A DNA stretch of 64,000 bases from Natranaerofaba carboxydovora (GCF_022539405.1 NZ_CP054394.1:2903501-2967500), one strand, 5' to 3'. Numbered from the stretch's first letter, positions 29,439-38,563 are shown. Program-made: numbers and translations. The notes: generated from the sequence alone by a model not told the origin.

Positions 29439-29514
29439 TGGTGCCGAGAGACGGAGTCGAACCGCCGACACGAGGATTTTCAGTCCTCTGCTCTACCGCC
29501 TGAGCTATCTCGGC
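29439..29514 (-). tRNA. tRNA-Phe (GAA)
   Basis: A 76-nt cloverleaf with acceptor stem GCCGAGA/TCTCGGC, discriminator A and encoded CCA. The anticodon stem-loop GAGGA-CTGAAAA-TCCTC gives anticodon GAA. The T arm GGCGG-TTCGACT-CCGTC has one G-T pair. It is third of three tRNA genes in transcription order. Confidence 0.97.
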
Positions 29515-29524
29515 ACATTTTAAA

Positions 29525-29600
29525 TGGTGACCCCTAGGGGATTCGAACCCCTGTCTTCGGCGTGAAAGGCCGATGTCTTAAACCACTTGACCAAGGGGCC
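29525..29600 (-). tRNA. tRNA-Glu (TTC)
   Basis: A 76-nt cloverleaf including CCA. The anticodon stem-loop TCGGC-CTTTCAC-GCCGA gives anticodon TTC. The T arm is AGGGG-TTCGAAT-CCCCT. It is the middle gene of the cluster, 10 bp from tRNA-Phe. Confidence 0.97.
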
Positions 29601-29637
29601 ACTTCAATCAATTAAAAAGTACAACTAAACTTTTTAA

Positions 29638-29713
29638 TGGTGAGCCATCCAGGATTCGAACCTGGGACACCCTGATTAAAAGTCAGGTGCTCTGCCAACT
29701 GAGCTAATGGCTC
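29638..29713 (-). tRNA. tRNA-Lys (TTT)
   Basis: A 76-nt cloverleaf including CCA. The acceptor is GAGCCAT/ATGGCTC. The anticodon stem-loop CCTGA-CTTTTAA-TCAGG gives anticodon TTT. It is first in the cluster, about 100 bp after purA. A Lys-Glu-(Asp)-Phe cluster between purA and walR is also known from Bacillus; the Asp gene is absent here. Confidence 0.97.
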
Positions 29714-29815
29714 ACATTACCTCTCAAAAGGGCAATCACTATCCTACACCACTACGCTGTTTTTGTCAAGAGGGTTTCTAAATATATTTTCTAAATATAT
29801 TTTGTTTTAAATATA

Positions 29816-31099
29816 TTAGAAAATGTCTTTAATAATTTTTGTTTGGTCTCGACCAGGGCCAACTGATATAACCGAAATTGGCACAGAACAAATCTCTTCA
29901 ATTCTTTTTAAATAGTTTTTGGCATTAGTGGGTAAATCGTCATACGATTCTATTCCTGTAATATCTTCCTCCCAGCCTGGAAGCTCTTCTAATACAGGTT
30001 CGCACTTTGATAAAACTTCTAAACTAGCAGGAAACTCTTTTAAAGTTTCGCCTTTATATTTATAGGCTACACATAATTTAAGTTTTTCAAAGCCTGATAA
30101 AACATCTAATAAAGTAAGTGCAATTTGATCTAGACCGCTTACCCTTTTTGCATATCTAGCAATCACAAGATCAAGCCAACCTATTCTACGCGGCCTTCCT
30201 GTAGTTGTTCCAAATTCTCCACCTGCTTCTCTAATTTTGTCCCCTATATCATCTTTTAATTCACTGGGGAAAGGTCCGTCTCCAACCCTTGTTGAGTAAG
30301 CTTTTAAAACTCCTAAAACATTTGTTATATTAGTAGGTCCTATCCCAGCTCCAATGCATACCCCGCCTGCTACGGGATTAGAAGAAGTCACAAAAGGATA
30401 CGTTCCATGATCTAAATCCAAGAGTGTACCCTGTGCCCCTTCAAATAACAATTTTTCACCGTTTTCTAAAGCTGTATTTATATAGTAAGAGGAATCTCCA
30501 ATAAAAGGTTTAATCCTTTCTGCATATCTAGTAATATCTGCTACCATTTTATCCGGGTCAAAAGCCTTTGAATCATATACCCTGTCAAGAAGCTGGTTCT
30601 TTTCTTTCAAAGAGTTTTCAATTTTTTTCTTAAGTATCTCCGGTTCTAAGAGATCACAAACCCTTATCCCTTTCCTTGCAGCTTTGTCCATATAACAGGG
30701 GCCTATGCCCTTCTTGGTTGTCCCTATTTTTTCCTGGTCTCTTCTTTCTTCATCAAGTTCATCTAGCACCTTATGATAAGGCATTATTAAATGAGCTCTA
30801 TCACTTATTATCAGGTTCTTTACTGTAACACCATTTTCTTCAAGATAGTCTAGCTCACTTATAAGAGCTTCTAGATCAATAACCATCCCATTCCCAAGCA
30901 CACACATTTTATCAGGATAAAATATTCCAGATGGTATTAAGTGTAATTTATATTCTTTATCAGCAATTTTTACGGTATGGCCTGCATTATTTCCCCCCTG
31001 GTAACGTGTAATTACATCAGATTTTTCAGCCAAAAAGTCCGTAATCTTACCCTTACCTTCATCTCCCCATTGTGTACCTACAATTACAACACTTGACAT
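29816..31099 (-). CDS. purA: Adenylosuccinate synthetase
   Basis: GTP-dependent condensation of IMP with aspartate, the first step from IMP to AMP. Signatures are [14 protein letters not shown] at the N-terminus with the catalytic Asp, [11 protein letters not shown], the [16 protein letters not shown] segment and [13 protein letters not shown]. At 427 aa it is full length. The ATG follows TTAGGAGGG. It lies 25 bp after the FAD oxidoreductase gene, so the two probably share the promoter near 32.6 kb. No clear terminator is seen before the tRNA genes. Confidence 0.98.
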   Translation of the reverse strand: MSSVVIVGTQWGDEGKGKITDFLAEKSDVITRYQGGNNAGHTVKIADKEYKLHLIPSGIFYPDKMCVLGNGMVIDLEALISELDYLEENGVTVKNLIISDRAHLIMPYHKVLDELDEERRDQEKIGTTKKGIGPCYMDKAARKGIRVCDLLEPEILKKKIENSLKEKNQLLDRVYDSKAFDPDKMVADITRYAERIKPFIGDSSYYINTALENGEKLLFEGAQGTLLDLDHGTYPFVTSSNPVAGGVCIGAGIGPTNITNVLGVLKAYSTRVGDGPFPSELKDDIGDKIREAGGEFGTTTGRPRRIGWLDLVIARYAKRVSGLDQIALTLLDVLSGFEKLKLCVAYKYKGETLKEFPASLEVLSKCEPVLEELPGWEEDITGIESYDDLPTNAKNYLKRIEEICSVPISVISVGPGRDQTKIIKDIF

Positions 31100-31124
31100 T
31101 TATTTCCCTCCTAAGGTTTTAAGG

Positions 31125-32501
31125 CTAATACCTTTTTAGTATCTCTCTAGCAACAAGCATACCTGATACTGAAGCTTGTATTAGCCCTCTAGTTACACCT
31201 GCTCCATCTCCACAGGCAAAAAGATTTTTTATGGATGTCTCCAGATTATTGTCTAGTGCTATTCTAGAACTATAAAATTTGACTTCTACTCCATAGAGTA
31301 AAGTATGACGCGAATATATCCCCGGAATAAATTCATCCATAGCTTTTAACATTTGTCTTATACTCACTAGATGTCTATAAGGCAAAACCAGGCTCAGATC
31401 ACCAGGGGTTGCTTCATTTAGGGTTGGTCTGACATGGCCCTTCTTTAATCTATCTTCTGTAGTTCTTCTGCCATTTAACAAATCTCCGAGTCTTTGAACT
31501 AAAACTCCTCCCCCTAACATATTAGCTAACCTGGCGATGTCTTTCCCGTATCTTATTGGTTCATTAAAAGGCTTTGTAAAGTTTTTACTTACCAGCAGAG
31601 CAAAATTTGTATTCTCTGTTTTATAGTTGGCATAACTATGACCATTAACAGTCATCAAACCTTCATTATTTTCTAGAACCACCTCCCCATGAGGGTTCAT
31701 ACAGAAAGTTCTAACACTATCTTCAAAAGAATGCGAATGATATATAAGTTTTGATTCATATATTTCGTTTGTTATATGTTCTAAAGTTACGGCAGGGACT
31801 TCAACTCTTACTCCTATGTCAACTGGATTGTTGCTTCTTTGTAAACCTAGTTTATCTATCTGATTTAAAAACCATTCAGAACCTGACCTTCCGGGCGCAC
31901 TTATTACATAATCTGAATAATATTTTTCTTCGTCTTTTGTTTCTACTCCGATTACCTTTCCTTCATCAATAAGCAAATCTTTTATATATACCCCCGTTAA
32001 AACATCAACGTACTGGTCTAAGTGTTCTCTAATATCAGCCAAAATTTGAGTACTACTATCAGTTCCTAAGTGCCTAATTTTGGCCGGGATTAACTTCAAA
32101 TCAGCACTAGCAGCCTCCCTTTGAAACTGCTTTATTTTATCCTTATCTCCTTCATAATGTTTAGTAGGCGCCCCAAAGTTTTGATATATTTTGTCTGCCT
32201 CATCAATCAATTCTTCTATCTTTTCTTCTGGTTGATATTCAGTCAAAAAACCTCCAAAATCCTTGGTCAAGGTTAACTTACCATCGCTAAAAGCTCCTGC
32301 TCCGCCCCATCCACTTACTAGATTACACGGCTTACAGTCATAGCATTTGCCTTTTTTGTTTGTTATTGCACAATCTCTATTTGATAATTCCTTCCCTTTA
32401 TCAATAATTAGCACTTTCATGTCATCTTTTTTTGTAAGCTCTAGAGCAGCAAATATTCCAGCCGGACCAGCACCAATTATTATACAATCATATTTTCTCA
32501 T
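31125..32501 (-). CDS. FAD-dependent oxidoreductase (COG2509-type)
   Basis: A 458-residue flavoprotein with an N-terminal Rossmann motif IIIGAGPAGIFAALEL, a Cys pair motif CYDCKPC near residue 54 and GGAGAFSDGKLTLT. The C-terminal LFACGDGAGVTRGLIQA binds FAD. It belongs to the group of uncharacterised NAD(FAD)-dependent dehydrogenases common in Firmicutes; the substrate is unknown. The gene precedes purA and is driven by a near-consensus promoter. Its leader contains a sequence able to pair with its ribosome-binding site, hinting at translational control. Confidence 0.88.
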   Translation of the reverse strand: MRKYDCIIIGAGPAGIFAALELTKKDDMKVLIIDKGKELSNRDCAITNKKGKCYDCKPCNLVSGWGGAGAFSDGKLTLTKDFGGFLTEYQPEEKIEELIDEADKIYQNFGAPTKHYEGDKDKIKQFQREAASADLKLIPAKIRHLGTDSSTQILADIREHLDQYVDVLTGVYIKDLLIDEGKVIGVETKDEEKYYSDYVISAPGRSGSEWFLNQIDKLGLQRSNNPVDIGVRVEVPAVTLEHITNEIYESKLIYHSHSFEDSVRTFCMNPHGEVVLENNEGLMTVNGHSYANYKTENTNFALLVSKNFTKPFNEPIRYGKDIARLANMLGGGVLVQRLGDLLNGRRTTEDRLKKGHVRPTLNEATPGDLSLVLPYRHLVSIRQMLKAMDEFIPGIYSRHTLLYGVEVKFYSSRIALDNNLETSIKNLFACGDGAGVTRGLIQASVSGMLVAREILKRY

Positions 32502-32551
32502 TGCTATCCTCCTTTAATTCTTATTGCGAACGATATTTTCCTAGGATAGCA
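32502..32551 (-). promoter_or_regulatory. Leader hairpin overlapping the ribosome-binding site
   Basis: In the transcript TGCTATCCT (32551-32543) can pair perfectly with AGGATAGCA (32510-32502). The latter contains the last bases of the AGGAGG site and touches the ATG at 32501. The 32-nt loop leaves room for an alternative fold. No known riboswitch class is recognised. Confidence 0.45.
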
Positions 32552-32602
32552 GTTGTCCGTGTATGCCAAACATCTTTTGTTGGACTATTTAGCAGCATCT
32601 TT

Positions 32603-32631
32603 AGTTTAACAGATCCTGGTGTGATTGTCAA
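32603..32631 (-). promoter_or_regulatory. Promoter for the FAD oxidoreductase-purA operon
   Basis: Consensus TTGACA (32631-32626), a 17-bp spacer and TAAACT (32608-32603) on the minus strand. This leaves a leader of roughly 95 nt before the ATG. Confidence 0.75.
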
Positions 32632-32718
32632 TCAATTTTACGAACAATCTTCTGACTTTCCTCGCTATCGTTCGCTATTATTTGTTAGTCATTACTTATT
32701 TTAAACAATTAAATAAAA

Positions 32719-32758
32719 AAAGATGGTTTATATCTTAATTTATAATAAAACCATCTTT
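32719..32758 (-). terminator. Terminator after dnaB
   Basis: A perfect 11-bp stem AAAGATGGTTT/AAACCATCTTT. In the minus direction it is followed by a run of T. It lies 40 bp after the dnaB stop codon and ends the rplI-dnaB transcript. Confidence 0.85.
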
Positions 32759-32797
32759 ATAATATATTCTATCATCTAATATAAATATTTTCCAAAT

Positions 32798-34132
32798 TTA
32801 GTTTGCATATCGTTTTTCAAGGTTATAAAACTTATTAAAGTCTTTTTTGAAGAACAGTTCTACTGAACCAACCGGGCCATTTCGTTGTTTAGAAACTATT
32901 ATTTCGGCAATGTTTTCTTTTTCGCTTTCTAGATCATAGTATTCGTCACGGTAAATAAATAATACCACATCAGCATTTGCTTCAATACCACCTGACTCTA
33001 ACAAATCACTTAACATTGGCCTTTTATCCTGGCGTTGTTCAACAGCTCTTGAAAGTTGAGATAGTGCTATCACTGGCACATTTAACTCTTTTGCAAGGGC
33101 TTTTAGCGACCTAGATATTTGTGATATTTCCTGCTGTCTGTTTTCCTGTGATTGGCTTGACTGCATCAACTGTAGATAGTCAATAAAGATTGCTTCAAGG
33201 CCTTTCTCTGCCTTTAATTTTCTTGCTTTAGTTCTCATCTCCATAACAGACATGGCTGGGGTATCATCAATAAATAAAGGTGCTTGCGATAAAGGTCCTA
33301 CAGCCTGTCCAAGCTTTGGCCAATCTTCACTATCTAAATTACCTGTTCTAAGCTTATGGGCATCAACCTCTGCTTCAGCACAGAGCATTCTCTGGACCAG
33401 TTGGTCTTTACTCATCTCAAGACTAAAAATTGCTACAGGTTGTTTTTCTTTTACCGTTACATTGTGCGCCATATTCAGTGCCAGGGTAGTTTTACCCATT
33501 GCAGGCCTTGCTGCCAATATAACAAGATCTGATGGCTGCAGTCCCGAGAGCATATTGTCAAGATCTTTAAAGCCACAAGAAACACCTGTAACACCACCAG
33601 GTTTGTTATACAATGACTCAATCTTATCAAAAGTTTCCATTATTACTTCTTTAACTGGAACAAAACCACGTTCACTTGAATTCTGACTTATTTCAAATAT
33701 TGACTTTTCTGCTTCATCTAGAAGCTTCTCGACTTCATCCGGTTCCTCATAACCCATCCTAGCGATTCTAGTAGCAGCATTAATCAGTTGGCGCAGGGTT
33801 GACTTTTCTTCAACTATTTTGGCATAGTATTGTGCATTTGCAGAAGTTGGAACCTGATTAGCTAGTTCAGTTAAATATTCAACCCCTCCAACTTCATCAA
33901 TTTGATTTTCTACTCTAAGTTTTTCCGTCAAAGTAACAAGGTCTACCGGTTGACTTTCTTCCTGCAAATCCATAATTGCTTCATAGATTTTGCGGTGATT
34001 CTCTTTATAAAAATCCTTTGATTTTAAGATCTCTATGACAGTAGATACAGCTTCTTCATCAATTAACATAGAGCCAAGTACTGACTCTTCTGCCTCAGTA
34101 CTTTGAGGTGGAAGTTTTTCGTCTCCCCTCAT
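32798..34132 (-). CDS. dnaB: Replicative DNA helicase DnaB
   Basis: Hexameric helicase that unwinds the fork (called DnaC in Bacillus). The N-terminal domain begins PPQSTEAEESVLGSMLID. The RecA-like domain has Walker A AARPAMGKTTLALN near residue 210 and Walker B IFIDYLQLM. The SRAVEQR and SDLLESGGIEANAD segments are classic. At 444 aa it is full length with no intein. The ATG follows AAGAAGGG. It lies 33 bp after rplI, the usual Firmicute arrangement. Confidence 0.98.
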   Translation of the reverse strand: MRGDEKLPPQSTEAEESVLGSMLIDEEAVSTVIEILKSKDFYKENHRKIYEAIMDLQEESQPVDLVTLTEKLRVENQIDEVGGVEYLTELANQVPTSANAQYYAKIVEEKSTLRQLINAATRIARMGYEEPDEVEKLLDEAEKSIFEISQNSSERGFVPVKEVIMETFDKIESLYNKPGGVTGVSCGFKDLDNMLSGLQPSDLVILAARPAMGKTTLALNMAHNVTVKEKQPVAIFSLEMSKDQLVQRMLCAEAEVDAHKLRTGNLDSEDWPKLGQAVGPLSQAPLFIDDTPAMSVMEMRTKARKLKAEKGLEAIFIDYLQLMQSSQSQENRQQEISQISRSLKALAKELNVPVIALSQLSRAVEQRQDKRPMLSDLLESGGIEANADVVLFIYRDEYYDLESEKENIAEIIVSKQRNGPVGSVELFFKKDFNKFYNLEKRYAN

Positions 34133-34164
34133 ATTAATAACCCTTCTTTCCCTTGCTATTTATA

Positions 34165-34614
34165 TTATTCACTTTCAGTCACTTCCACTTTTAATTTGGC
34201 TTCCACTTTTGTGTGAAGTTTGATATCAACTTCATAACTACCAACATCTTTAATAGGATCATCTAATTCAATTTTTCTCTTATCTATTTGGATATTTTTG
34301 TCCTCTTGTAATTTTTCCGAAATATCTTTATTAGTAACAGAACCAAACAGTTTTCCTTCATCACCTGTTTTAACCTTAATGACTAATTTTTCTTCAGCTA
34401 ATTTTTCTTTTAACTTTTCGGCTTCTTCTACCTCTTTTTCTTCCTGCTGTTCCCTTTCTTGTCTTCTTTTTTCAACCTCTTTTAGCTTATTCTTAGTAGC
34501 TTTTTCTGCTAAACCTTTCGGAATTAAATAATTTCTTGCATACCCTTCTTTAACTTCTTTAACTTCGTCTTTATTACCTAAGTTCTTAACATCTTGCTTT
34601 AAAATTACTTTCAT
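34165..34614 (-). CDS. rplI: 50S ribosomal protein L9
   Basis: Two-domain 23S rRNA-binding protein of 149 residues. The N-terminal domain has VILKQDVKNLGNKDEVKEVK and YARNYLIPKGLA. A long charged helix connects to the C-terminal domain containing GKLFGSVTNKDI. The ATG lies 7 nt after AGGAGG. It is between the YybS-like membrane protein and dnaB, as in other Firmicutes. Confidence 0.98.
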   Translation of the reverse strand: MKVILKQDVKNLGNKDEVKEVKEGYARNYLIPKGLAEKATKNKLKEVEKRRQEREQQEEKEVEEAEKLKEKLAEEKLVIKVKTGDEGKLFGSVTNKDISEKLQEDKNIQIDKRKIELDDPIKDVGSYEVDIKLHTKVEAKLKVEVTESE

Positions 34615-34659
34615 AATATAACCTCCTTCATTTATTTTTTATTTCTATATTATATCTTC

Positions 34660-35598
34660 TTATATCTTTCTAAAGTTAAAAGTAAGATCTAAAATTCCTG
34701 AAAAAAGAAACACTAAATTAAGCGGTGGTATAATAAACAATAAAAATAATCCAGCTACTGAAATTACTTTCCCGAAGTTCTTTTCCCTTAAAAACCAATA
34801 CACAAGCGAAGCTCCCTGAAGTAGCAGAGCATAGGTTAGAATATTAAACAGATTGATTGAAAAAACCCCATATAAACTATCCCCATTCCCTATTATCAAA
34901 AAAGCTAAAAAGCTTAAGATAAAAACCAAAGACAAATACCTTGGAAATGTCCAATACTTAAAAGGTATAAGCGAGGTAATCCTTTCACCCAATAAGCTAA
35001 GTACTTTATATGCCATTAGATAATGTAAAGAAGCAATTATTACTGCAGATAATATTAATCCACTAGGTACAAGGGGAAGCATATACTCAGAGTACAATTC
35101 AGGTATACCTTCTATATCCTCAACCTGAGATGCAGGTGCACCCGCTTTCTCCAAGTAGTTAACCTGAGTTTCTACAGTTTCTTCTAAAGTTATATAAGTT
35201 TCTTCTAAAAAATTTATATTAAAAACAACTTGCAAGCCAAATATTAGAAAAGTAAATAATAATACAATGATTATACTACCTGCTTTGATTGTATTAAACG
35301 CAGGTTTGTTTTTGTGCGTTAAATATCCATAAAGTGTTCCCAAACCCAAAACATAAAGACAGATAAAAAAACCCATAAAAATTCCAAACAATAAAACATA
35401 CAAGAATCCAGTTACAATAAGAAGGCCAAGATAAGTTTTATAATTTATTTTGTGGTAAACTACCGAAAAAGGCAATGGAACAATTAAAAGAAAAATAATA
35501 GCTAGAGGTGTCAAAAAAGATAGTATGGAAAAAAAAGATACTATTATAAAAGTAATTACAGCATACCTTATTTCCATATGTTGAAACTTATCATACAT
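34660..35598 (-). CDS. YybS-like DUF2232 membrane protein
   Basis: A 312-residue integral membrane protein with about eight hydrophobic segments and a short C-terminal tail. It matches DUF2232 (YybS) by its segment pattern and by its position directly upstream of rplI-dnaB. Bacillus has yybS and a phosphodiesterase gene (gdpP/yybT) before rplI, but no gdpP is present here. Function is unknown. The ATG follows AGAGGTGAAGGT. Confidence 0.8.
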   Translation of the reverse strand: MYDKFQHMEIRYAVITFIIVSFFSILSFLTPLAIIFLLIVPLPFSVVYHKINYKTYLGLLIVTGFLYVLLFGIFMGFFICLYVLGLGTLYGYLTHKNKPAFNTIKAGSIIIVLLFTFLIFGLQVVFNINFLEETYITLEETVETQVNYLEKAGAPASQVEDIEGIPELYSEYMLPLVPSGLILSAVIIASLHYLMAYKVLSLLGERITSLIPFKYWTFPRYLSLVFILSFLAFLIIGNGDSLYGVFSINLFNILTYALLLQGASLVYWFLREKNFGKVISVAGLFLLFIIPPLNLVFLFSGILDLTFNFRKI

Positions 35599-35602
35599 AC
35601 CT

Positions 35603-35914
35603 TCACCTCTTTTTAGATTTCATAAATTCTAAAAGCTCTTCTAAATCCCCATACCATGCTTCAGCTTCATGGTTTTCCTTTATCTGTTCGACGATTTTTT
35701 GTTGGCAGGATGCTTCAAGAGATGTAAAACTAATACCTAATCTTTTAGCTAATAAGTACACGGTCATTAAAATAGCACTAAGTGCATCTAAAATTAGTTT
35801 TTCAGAACCATTAACCATCGCCTTTAATAGCTTCCCTACAGATTCTACAAGTTCACCTTTTAACCATTCAAGCATTTGCAGGTTTTTAGCTATTTTATCA
35901 TTTTCGCCCGGCAC
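35603..35914 (-). CDS. MazG-like family small protein
   Basis: A 103-residue mostly helical protein resembling the short MazG-like family of Firmicutes (NLQMLEWLKGELVESVGKLL then a second helix pair). The family is related to all-alpha NTP pyrophosphohydrolases. The acidic metal-binding ExxE set of active MazG is only partly evident, so catalytic activity is doubtful. It lies 4 bp ahead of the YybS-like gene and is the first gene of the block leading to dnaB. Confidence 0.65.
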   Translation of the reverse strand: MPGENDKIAKNLQMLEWLKGELVESVGKLLKAMVNGSEKLILDALSAILMTVYLLAKRLGISFTSLEASCQQKIVEQIKENHEAEAWYGDLEELLEFMKSKKR

Positions 35915-36058
35915 TCTTCCTACCTCCTCTTAGCCTCCTTTTCATGGCTGTTTAAATACATTATAACCTGATTTGGGGCTTTTTAATAATATTTTGATTT
36001 AATGATGTTTCATTTTTAAGTTTTTCGTCAGTTTAAATAAAACTCCTTCATCTTATTT

Positions 36059-36090
36059 AAAAAAAGGGAGCTTTTATGCCCCCCTTTTTT
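36059..36090 (-). terminator. Terminator after rpsR
   Basis: AAAAAAGGGAGC pairs with GCCCCCCTTTTTT with one mismatch and a 6-nt loop. A T7 tract follows on the minus strand. It closes the rpsF-ssb-rpsR operon 11 bp after its last stop codon. Confidence 0.85.
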
Positions 36091-36101
36091 GGTATTTCTT
36101 A

Positions 36102-36329
36102 TTAACTTTCAATAGTAAACGGCAATAACGCCATTAACCTAGCTTTTTTTATTGCCCTAGTAAGCTGTCTTTGATGCTTCGCACAGTTGCCATTTATTCT
36201 CCTGGGTAGTATCTTACCCCGTTCAGTAATGTATTTTTTTAATTTCTCAACCTCTTTATAATCAACTTTTGTAGCTTTTTCTGCACAAAAGTTACAAGCC
36301 TTACGTTTCTTTCTTCTACCTCTTGCCAC
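36102..36329 (-). CDS. rpsR: 30S ribosomal protein S18
   Basis: A 75-residue small-subunit protein that pairs with S6. The core [20 protein letters not shown] is diagnostic. The N-terminal CNFC with a further Cys in NGNC makes it the zinc-binding (C+) form. The start is GTG behind GGGGGG. It is the last gene of rpsF-ssb-rpsR. Confidence 0.98.
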   Translation of the reverse strand: MARGRRKKRKACNFCAEKATKVDYKEVEKLKKYITERGKILPRRINGNCAKHQRQLTRAIKKARLMALLPFTIES

Positions 36330-36355
36330 TAAAAACCCCCCTATTCAAAACAATT

Positions 36356-36865
36356 TTAAAACGGAACATCATCATCTTCCACTTTATAATCTTCGCCTCC
36401 AAGGCCGAAGTCACCCGATGAATCATCAGACCCTAAAGTATTTGTAGATGATGGGCTATTTAGCTCCTCATCGGCTTCATCATTGCCATAGAATTCATTG
36501 TCAGTTGCCGCAGCTGCTGTATTTCGATTTTGACTTTGATTATTTGGCCACTTCAAAAACTGTACGTTTTCAGCAACAACCTCAACAACATTTCTTCTAT
36601 TGCCTTCTTTATCTTCAAATGATCTGCTTTGTATTCTTCCATCTAAAGCCACTAAAGCACCTTTACTTAGATGATTCGCACAGTTCTCTGCCTGTCTTCT
36701 CCAGACAACAACATTGATAAAATCTACGTCGCGCTCGCCTTGTTTATTGGTAAAAGGCCTTTCAACAGCCAGCCCAAAATTAACAACAGCCACGCCACCA
36801 CCTGGAGTATACCTCAATTCAGGATCTCTTGTTAAGCGCCCGACCAAAATAACTTTATTGAACAA
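36356..36865 (-). CDS. ssb: Single-stranded DNA-binding protein
   Basis: OB-fold SSB of 169 residues. It begins [20 protein letters not shown], with [16 protein letters not shown] in the fold. A flexible Asn/Asp/Ser-rich linker follows and the acidic tip EDDDVPF, which binds partner proteins, ends it. The start is TTG 8 nt after GGAGG. Its position between rpsF and rpsR is the standard one. Confidence 0.98.
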   Translation of the reverse strand: MFNKVILVGRLTRDPELRYTPGGGVAVVNFGLAVERPFTNKQGERDVDFINVVVWRRQAENCANHLSKGALVALDGRIQSRSFEDKEGNRRNVVEVVAENVQFLKWPNNQSQNRNTAAAATDNEFYGNDEADEELNSPSSTNTLGSDDSSGDFGLGGEDYKVEDDDVPF

Positions 36866-36912
36866 GTTTATAACCTCCAGAGTTTCATTTAGTTTTGATA
36901 CTTGAATACATT

Positions 36913-37200
36913 TTACTCATCAACTCTAATAATCATGTAGCGAAGCACTTGATCTTTTAGTTTAAAAGACCTCTCTAGTTCGCTTGTGGTTTGAATTTCG
37001 CCATAAAAGTATCCAAGCATATATTGACCTTCCTGATAGTCATCAATTTCATAAGCCAGGCGTCTTCTATCCCATTTTTTTAGTTCTTCAACTTTTCCAT
37101 TATTGGACTCAATTATGCTTTTGGCCCATTCAATGTTTTCATTAACCTGCTCTTCTTCTAGATCAGGTGTCAATATATACATGACTTCATACTTATTCAA
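36913..37200 (-). CDS. rpsF: 30S ribosomal protein S6
   Basis: A 95-residue protein starting [18 protein letters not shown], with the typical [11 protein letters not shown] and [11 protein letters not shown] end. The start is TTG, 7 nt after GGAGGTG. It opens the rpsF-ssb-rpsR operon. The promoter lies 70 bp upstream, and the short leader contains small stem-loops that could be an S6:S18-binding autoregulatory site. Confidence 0.97.
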   Translation of the reverse strand: MNKYEVMYILTPDLEEEQVNENIEWAKSIIESNNGKVEELKKWDRRRLAYEIDDYQEGQYMLGYFYGEIQTTSELERSFKLKDQVLRYMIIRVDE

Positions 37201-37269
37201 GCTACTTCACCTCCTCCCTTTGGACTAAGGCCCTACCTTTCAGTAGATAGAGCAGGGACCGCAGGAGAT

Positions 37270-37298
37270 ATATTACCATAACCTGCTTTAATTTGCAA
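37270..37298 (-). promoter_or_regulatory. Promoter of the rpsF-ssb-rpsR operon
   Basis: On the minus strand TTGCAA (37298-37293), a 17-bp spacer and TAATAT (37275-37270). It starts 12 bp before the ychF stop codon is reached in the opposite order of reading, so it occupies nearly all of the ychF-rpsF gap. Confidence 0.65.
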
Positions 37299-37309
37299 TT
37301 AAAGAAGAG

Positions 37310-38410
37310 TTATTTAAAATGAAAATAAATCACATCACCATCATTAATTAAGTACTCTTTTCCTTCAAATCTTACCAACCCTTGTTCTTTAGCCTGGCTA
37401 AAACCATTAAGTTTTACATAATCCTCCCAATTTATAACTTCAGCTTTAATAAAGCCTTCAGACATATCAGTATGGATTTTACCAGCACCTTCTTTTGCAG
37501 AAGTACCTCTTTTTACAGGCCAGGCCCTGGTTTCTTTTTCATTAGTTGTATAAAAGGTTATAAGATCCAGCATATCATATGTACTTTTAATAACTCTTTC
37601 AAGACCAGCTTTTTCAATATTTAGCTCCTCTAAAAATTCTTGCCTTTCCTCGGGCTCTAATTCTCTTAACTCAGATTCTGTTTTTGCATTTATTGGTATA
37701 ACCTCTGTGTTCATGGCTTTTTCAACGTGTTCTTTAAGGTCTTTGAAGTTAGTCGACTCTAGAGCCTTTGAATATGATTCAAATTCTACGTTAGCTAAGT
37801 ATAATACAGGTTTTTCTGACAATAAGTTTAATGGCTTTATAATGTTTCTTTGTTTATCATCTAGATCCAAATCTCTAACCTTATTGTCTTTTGAAAGTTC
37901 TTCTTTTACATTCTTCAATATTTCTAATTCTTCAAGGTACTCTTTTTTATTTGTTTTTGCCATTTTTTCAGCCTTTTCCAATCTTTTGTCTATTGTTTCA
38001 ATATCTTTTAGAATCAGCTCTATATTGACAGTTTCTATATCATCAATAGGTTTTATTTGACCATGGACATGGCTGACATTTTTGTCTTCAAAACACCTTA
38101 CAACATGAATCAAAGCGTCCATTTCCCTCACATGGGACAAAAACTGATTACCAAGACCCTCTCCCCGGCTAGCTCCTTTTACAAGACCAGCTATATCAAC
38201 AAACTCCACCGTTGCTTGTACTTCTTTTTTAGACTTAGCAGTCTGGTGTATTAATGATATCCTCTCATCCGGAACAGATACCACTCCAACATTTGGGTCA
38301 ATTGTACAAAAAGCATAGTTTTGTACCTCTGCTCCAGCGCAAGTTAAAGCATTAAACAAAGTTGATTTCCCTACATTTGGCAACCCTATTATACCACATT
38401 TCAAACTCAA
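37310..38410 (-). CDS. ychF: Redox-regulated ATPase YchF (OBG family)
   Basis: A 366-residue P-loop protein of the OBG GTPase family that prefers ATP and associates with ribosomes. The P-loop is GLPNVGKSTLFNALT near residue 8 and the G3 region is FVDIAGLVKGASRGEGLGN. The coiled insertion and the C-terminal TGS domain, with AGKIHTDMSEGFIKAEVINW, are present. The start is TTG with no strong ribosome-binding site. It lies upstream of rpsF with only the promoter between. A palindromic repeat occupies the space before it. Confidence 0.97.
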   Translation of the reverse strand: MSLKCGIIGLPNVGKSTLFNALTCAGAEVQNYAFCTIDPNVGVVSVPDERISLIHQTAKSKKEVQATVEFVDIAGLVKGASRGEGLGNQFLSHVREMDALIHVVRCFEDKNVSHVHGQIKPIDDIETVNIELILKDIETIDKRLEKAEKMAKTNKKEYLEELEILKNVKEELSKDNKVRDLDLDDKQRNIIKPLNLLSEKPVLYLANVEFESYSKALESTNFKDLKEHVEKAMNTEVIPINAKTESELRELEPEERQEFLEELNIEKAGLERVIKSTYDMLDLITFYTTNEKETRAWPVKRGTSAKEGAGKIHTDMSEGFIKAEVINWEDYVKLNGFSQAKEQGLVRFEGKEYLINDGDVIYFHFK

Positions 38411-38453
38411 TAATATTACATCCTTTCTCTTACAAATTTCATATTGATTATTT

Positions 38454-38558
38454 GATTCTGGTGCAAAAAGTTAATTTGCGGATTTTTTGATTTTTTGAAC
38501 TATAGATGTATCAAAAAAAGCATTTTATTTAAGCAAAGTAATTTTTTACACTAGAATC
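38454..38558. repeat. Palindromic repeat, divergent copy
   Basis: A 105-bp imperfect palindrome with termini GATTCTGGTGCAAAAAGTTA and, on the other strand, GATTCTAGTGTAAAAAATTA. It contains the internal AGATGTATC shared with the 57-kb and 61-kb copies. It begins 5 bp beyond the DUF951 stop codon and lies ahead of ychF. Confidence 0.7.
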
Positions 38559-38563
38559 GAACA

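Noticed and set aside
29776..29812. Short direct duplication TCTAAATATATTTT
   Set aside because: Two tandem A/T-rich copies just after purA; too short and low in complexity to call an element.
32501..32704. Open reading frame of 67 codons divergent from the FAD oxidoreductase gene
   Set aside because: It covers the promoter and leader of the minus-strand gene, has no convincing ribosome-binding site and no recognisable motif.
33252..33686. Plus-strand frame of 144 codons opposite dnaB
   Set aside because: Lies entirely within the conserved dnaB core and has no start signal or family match.
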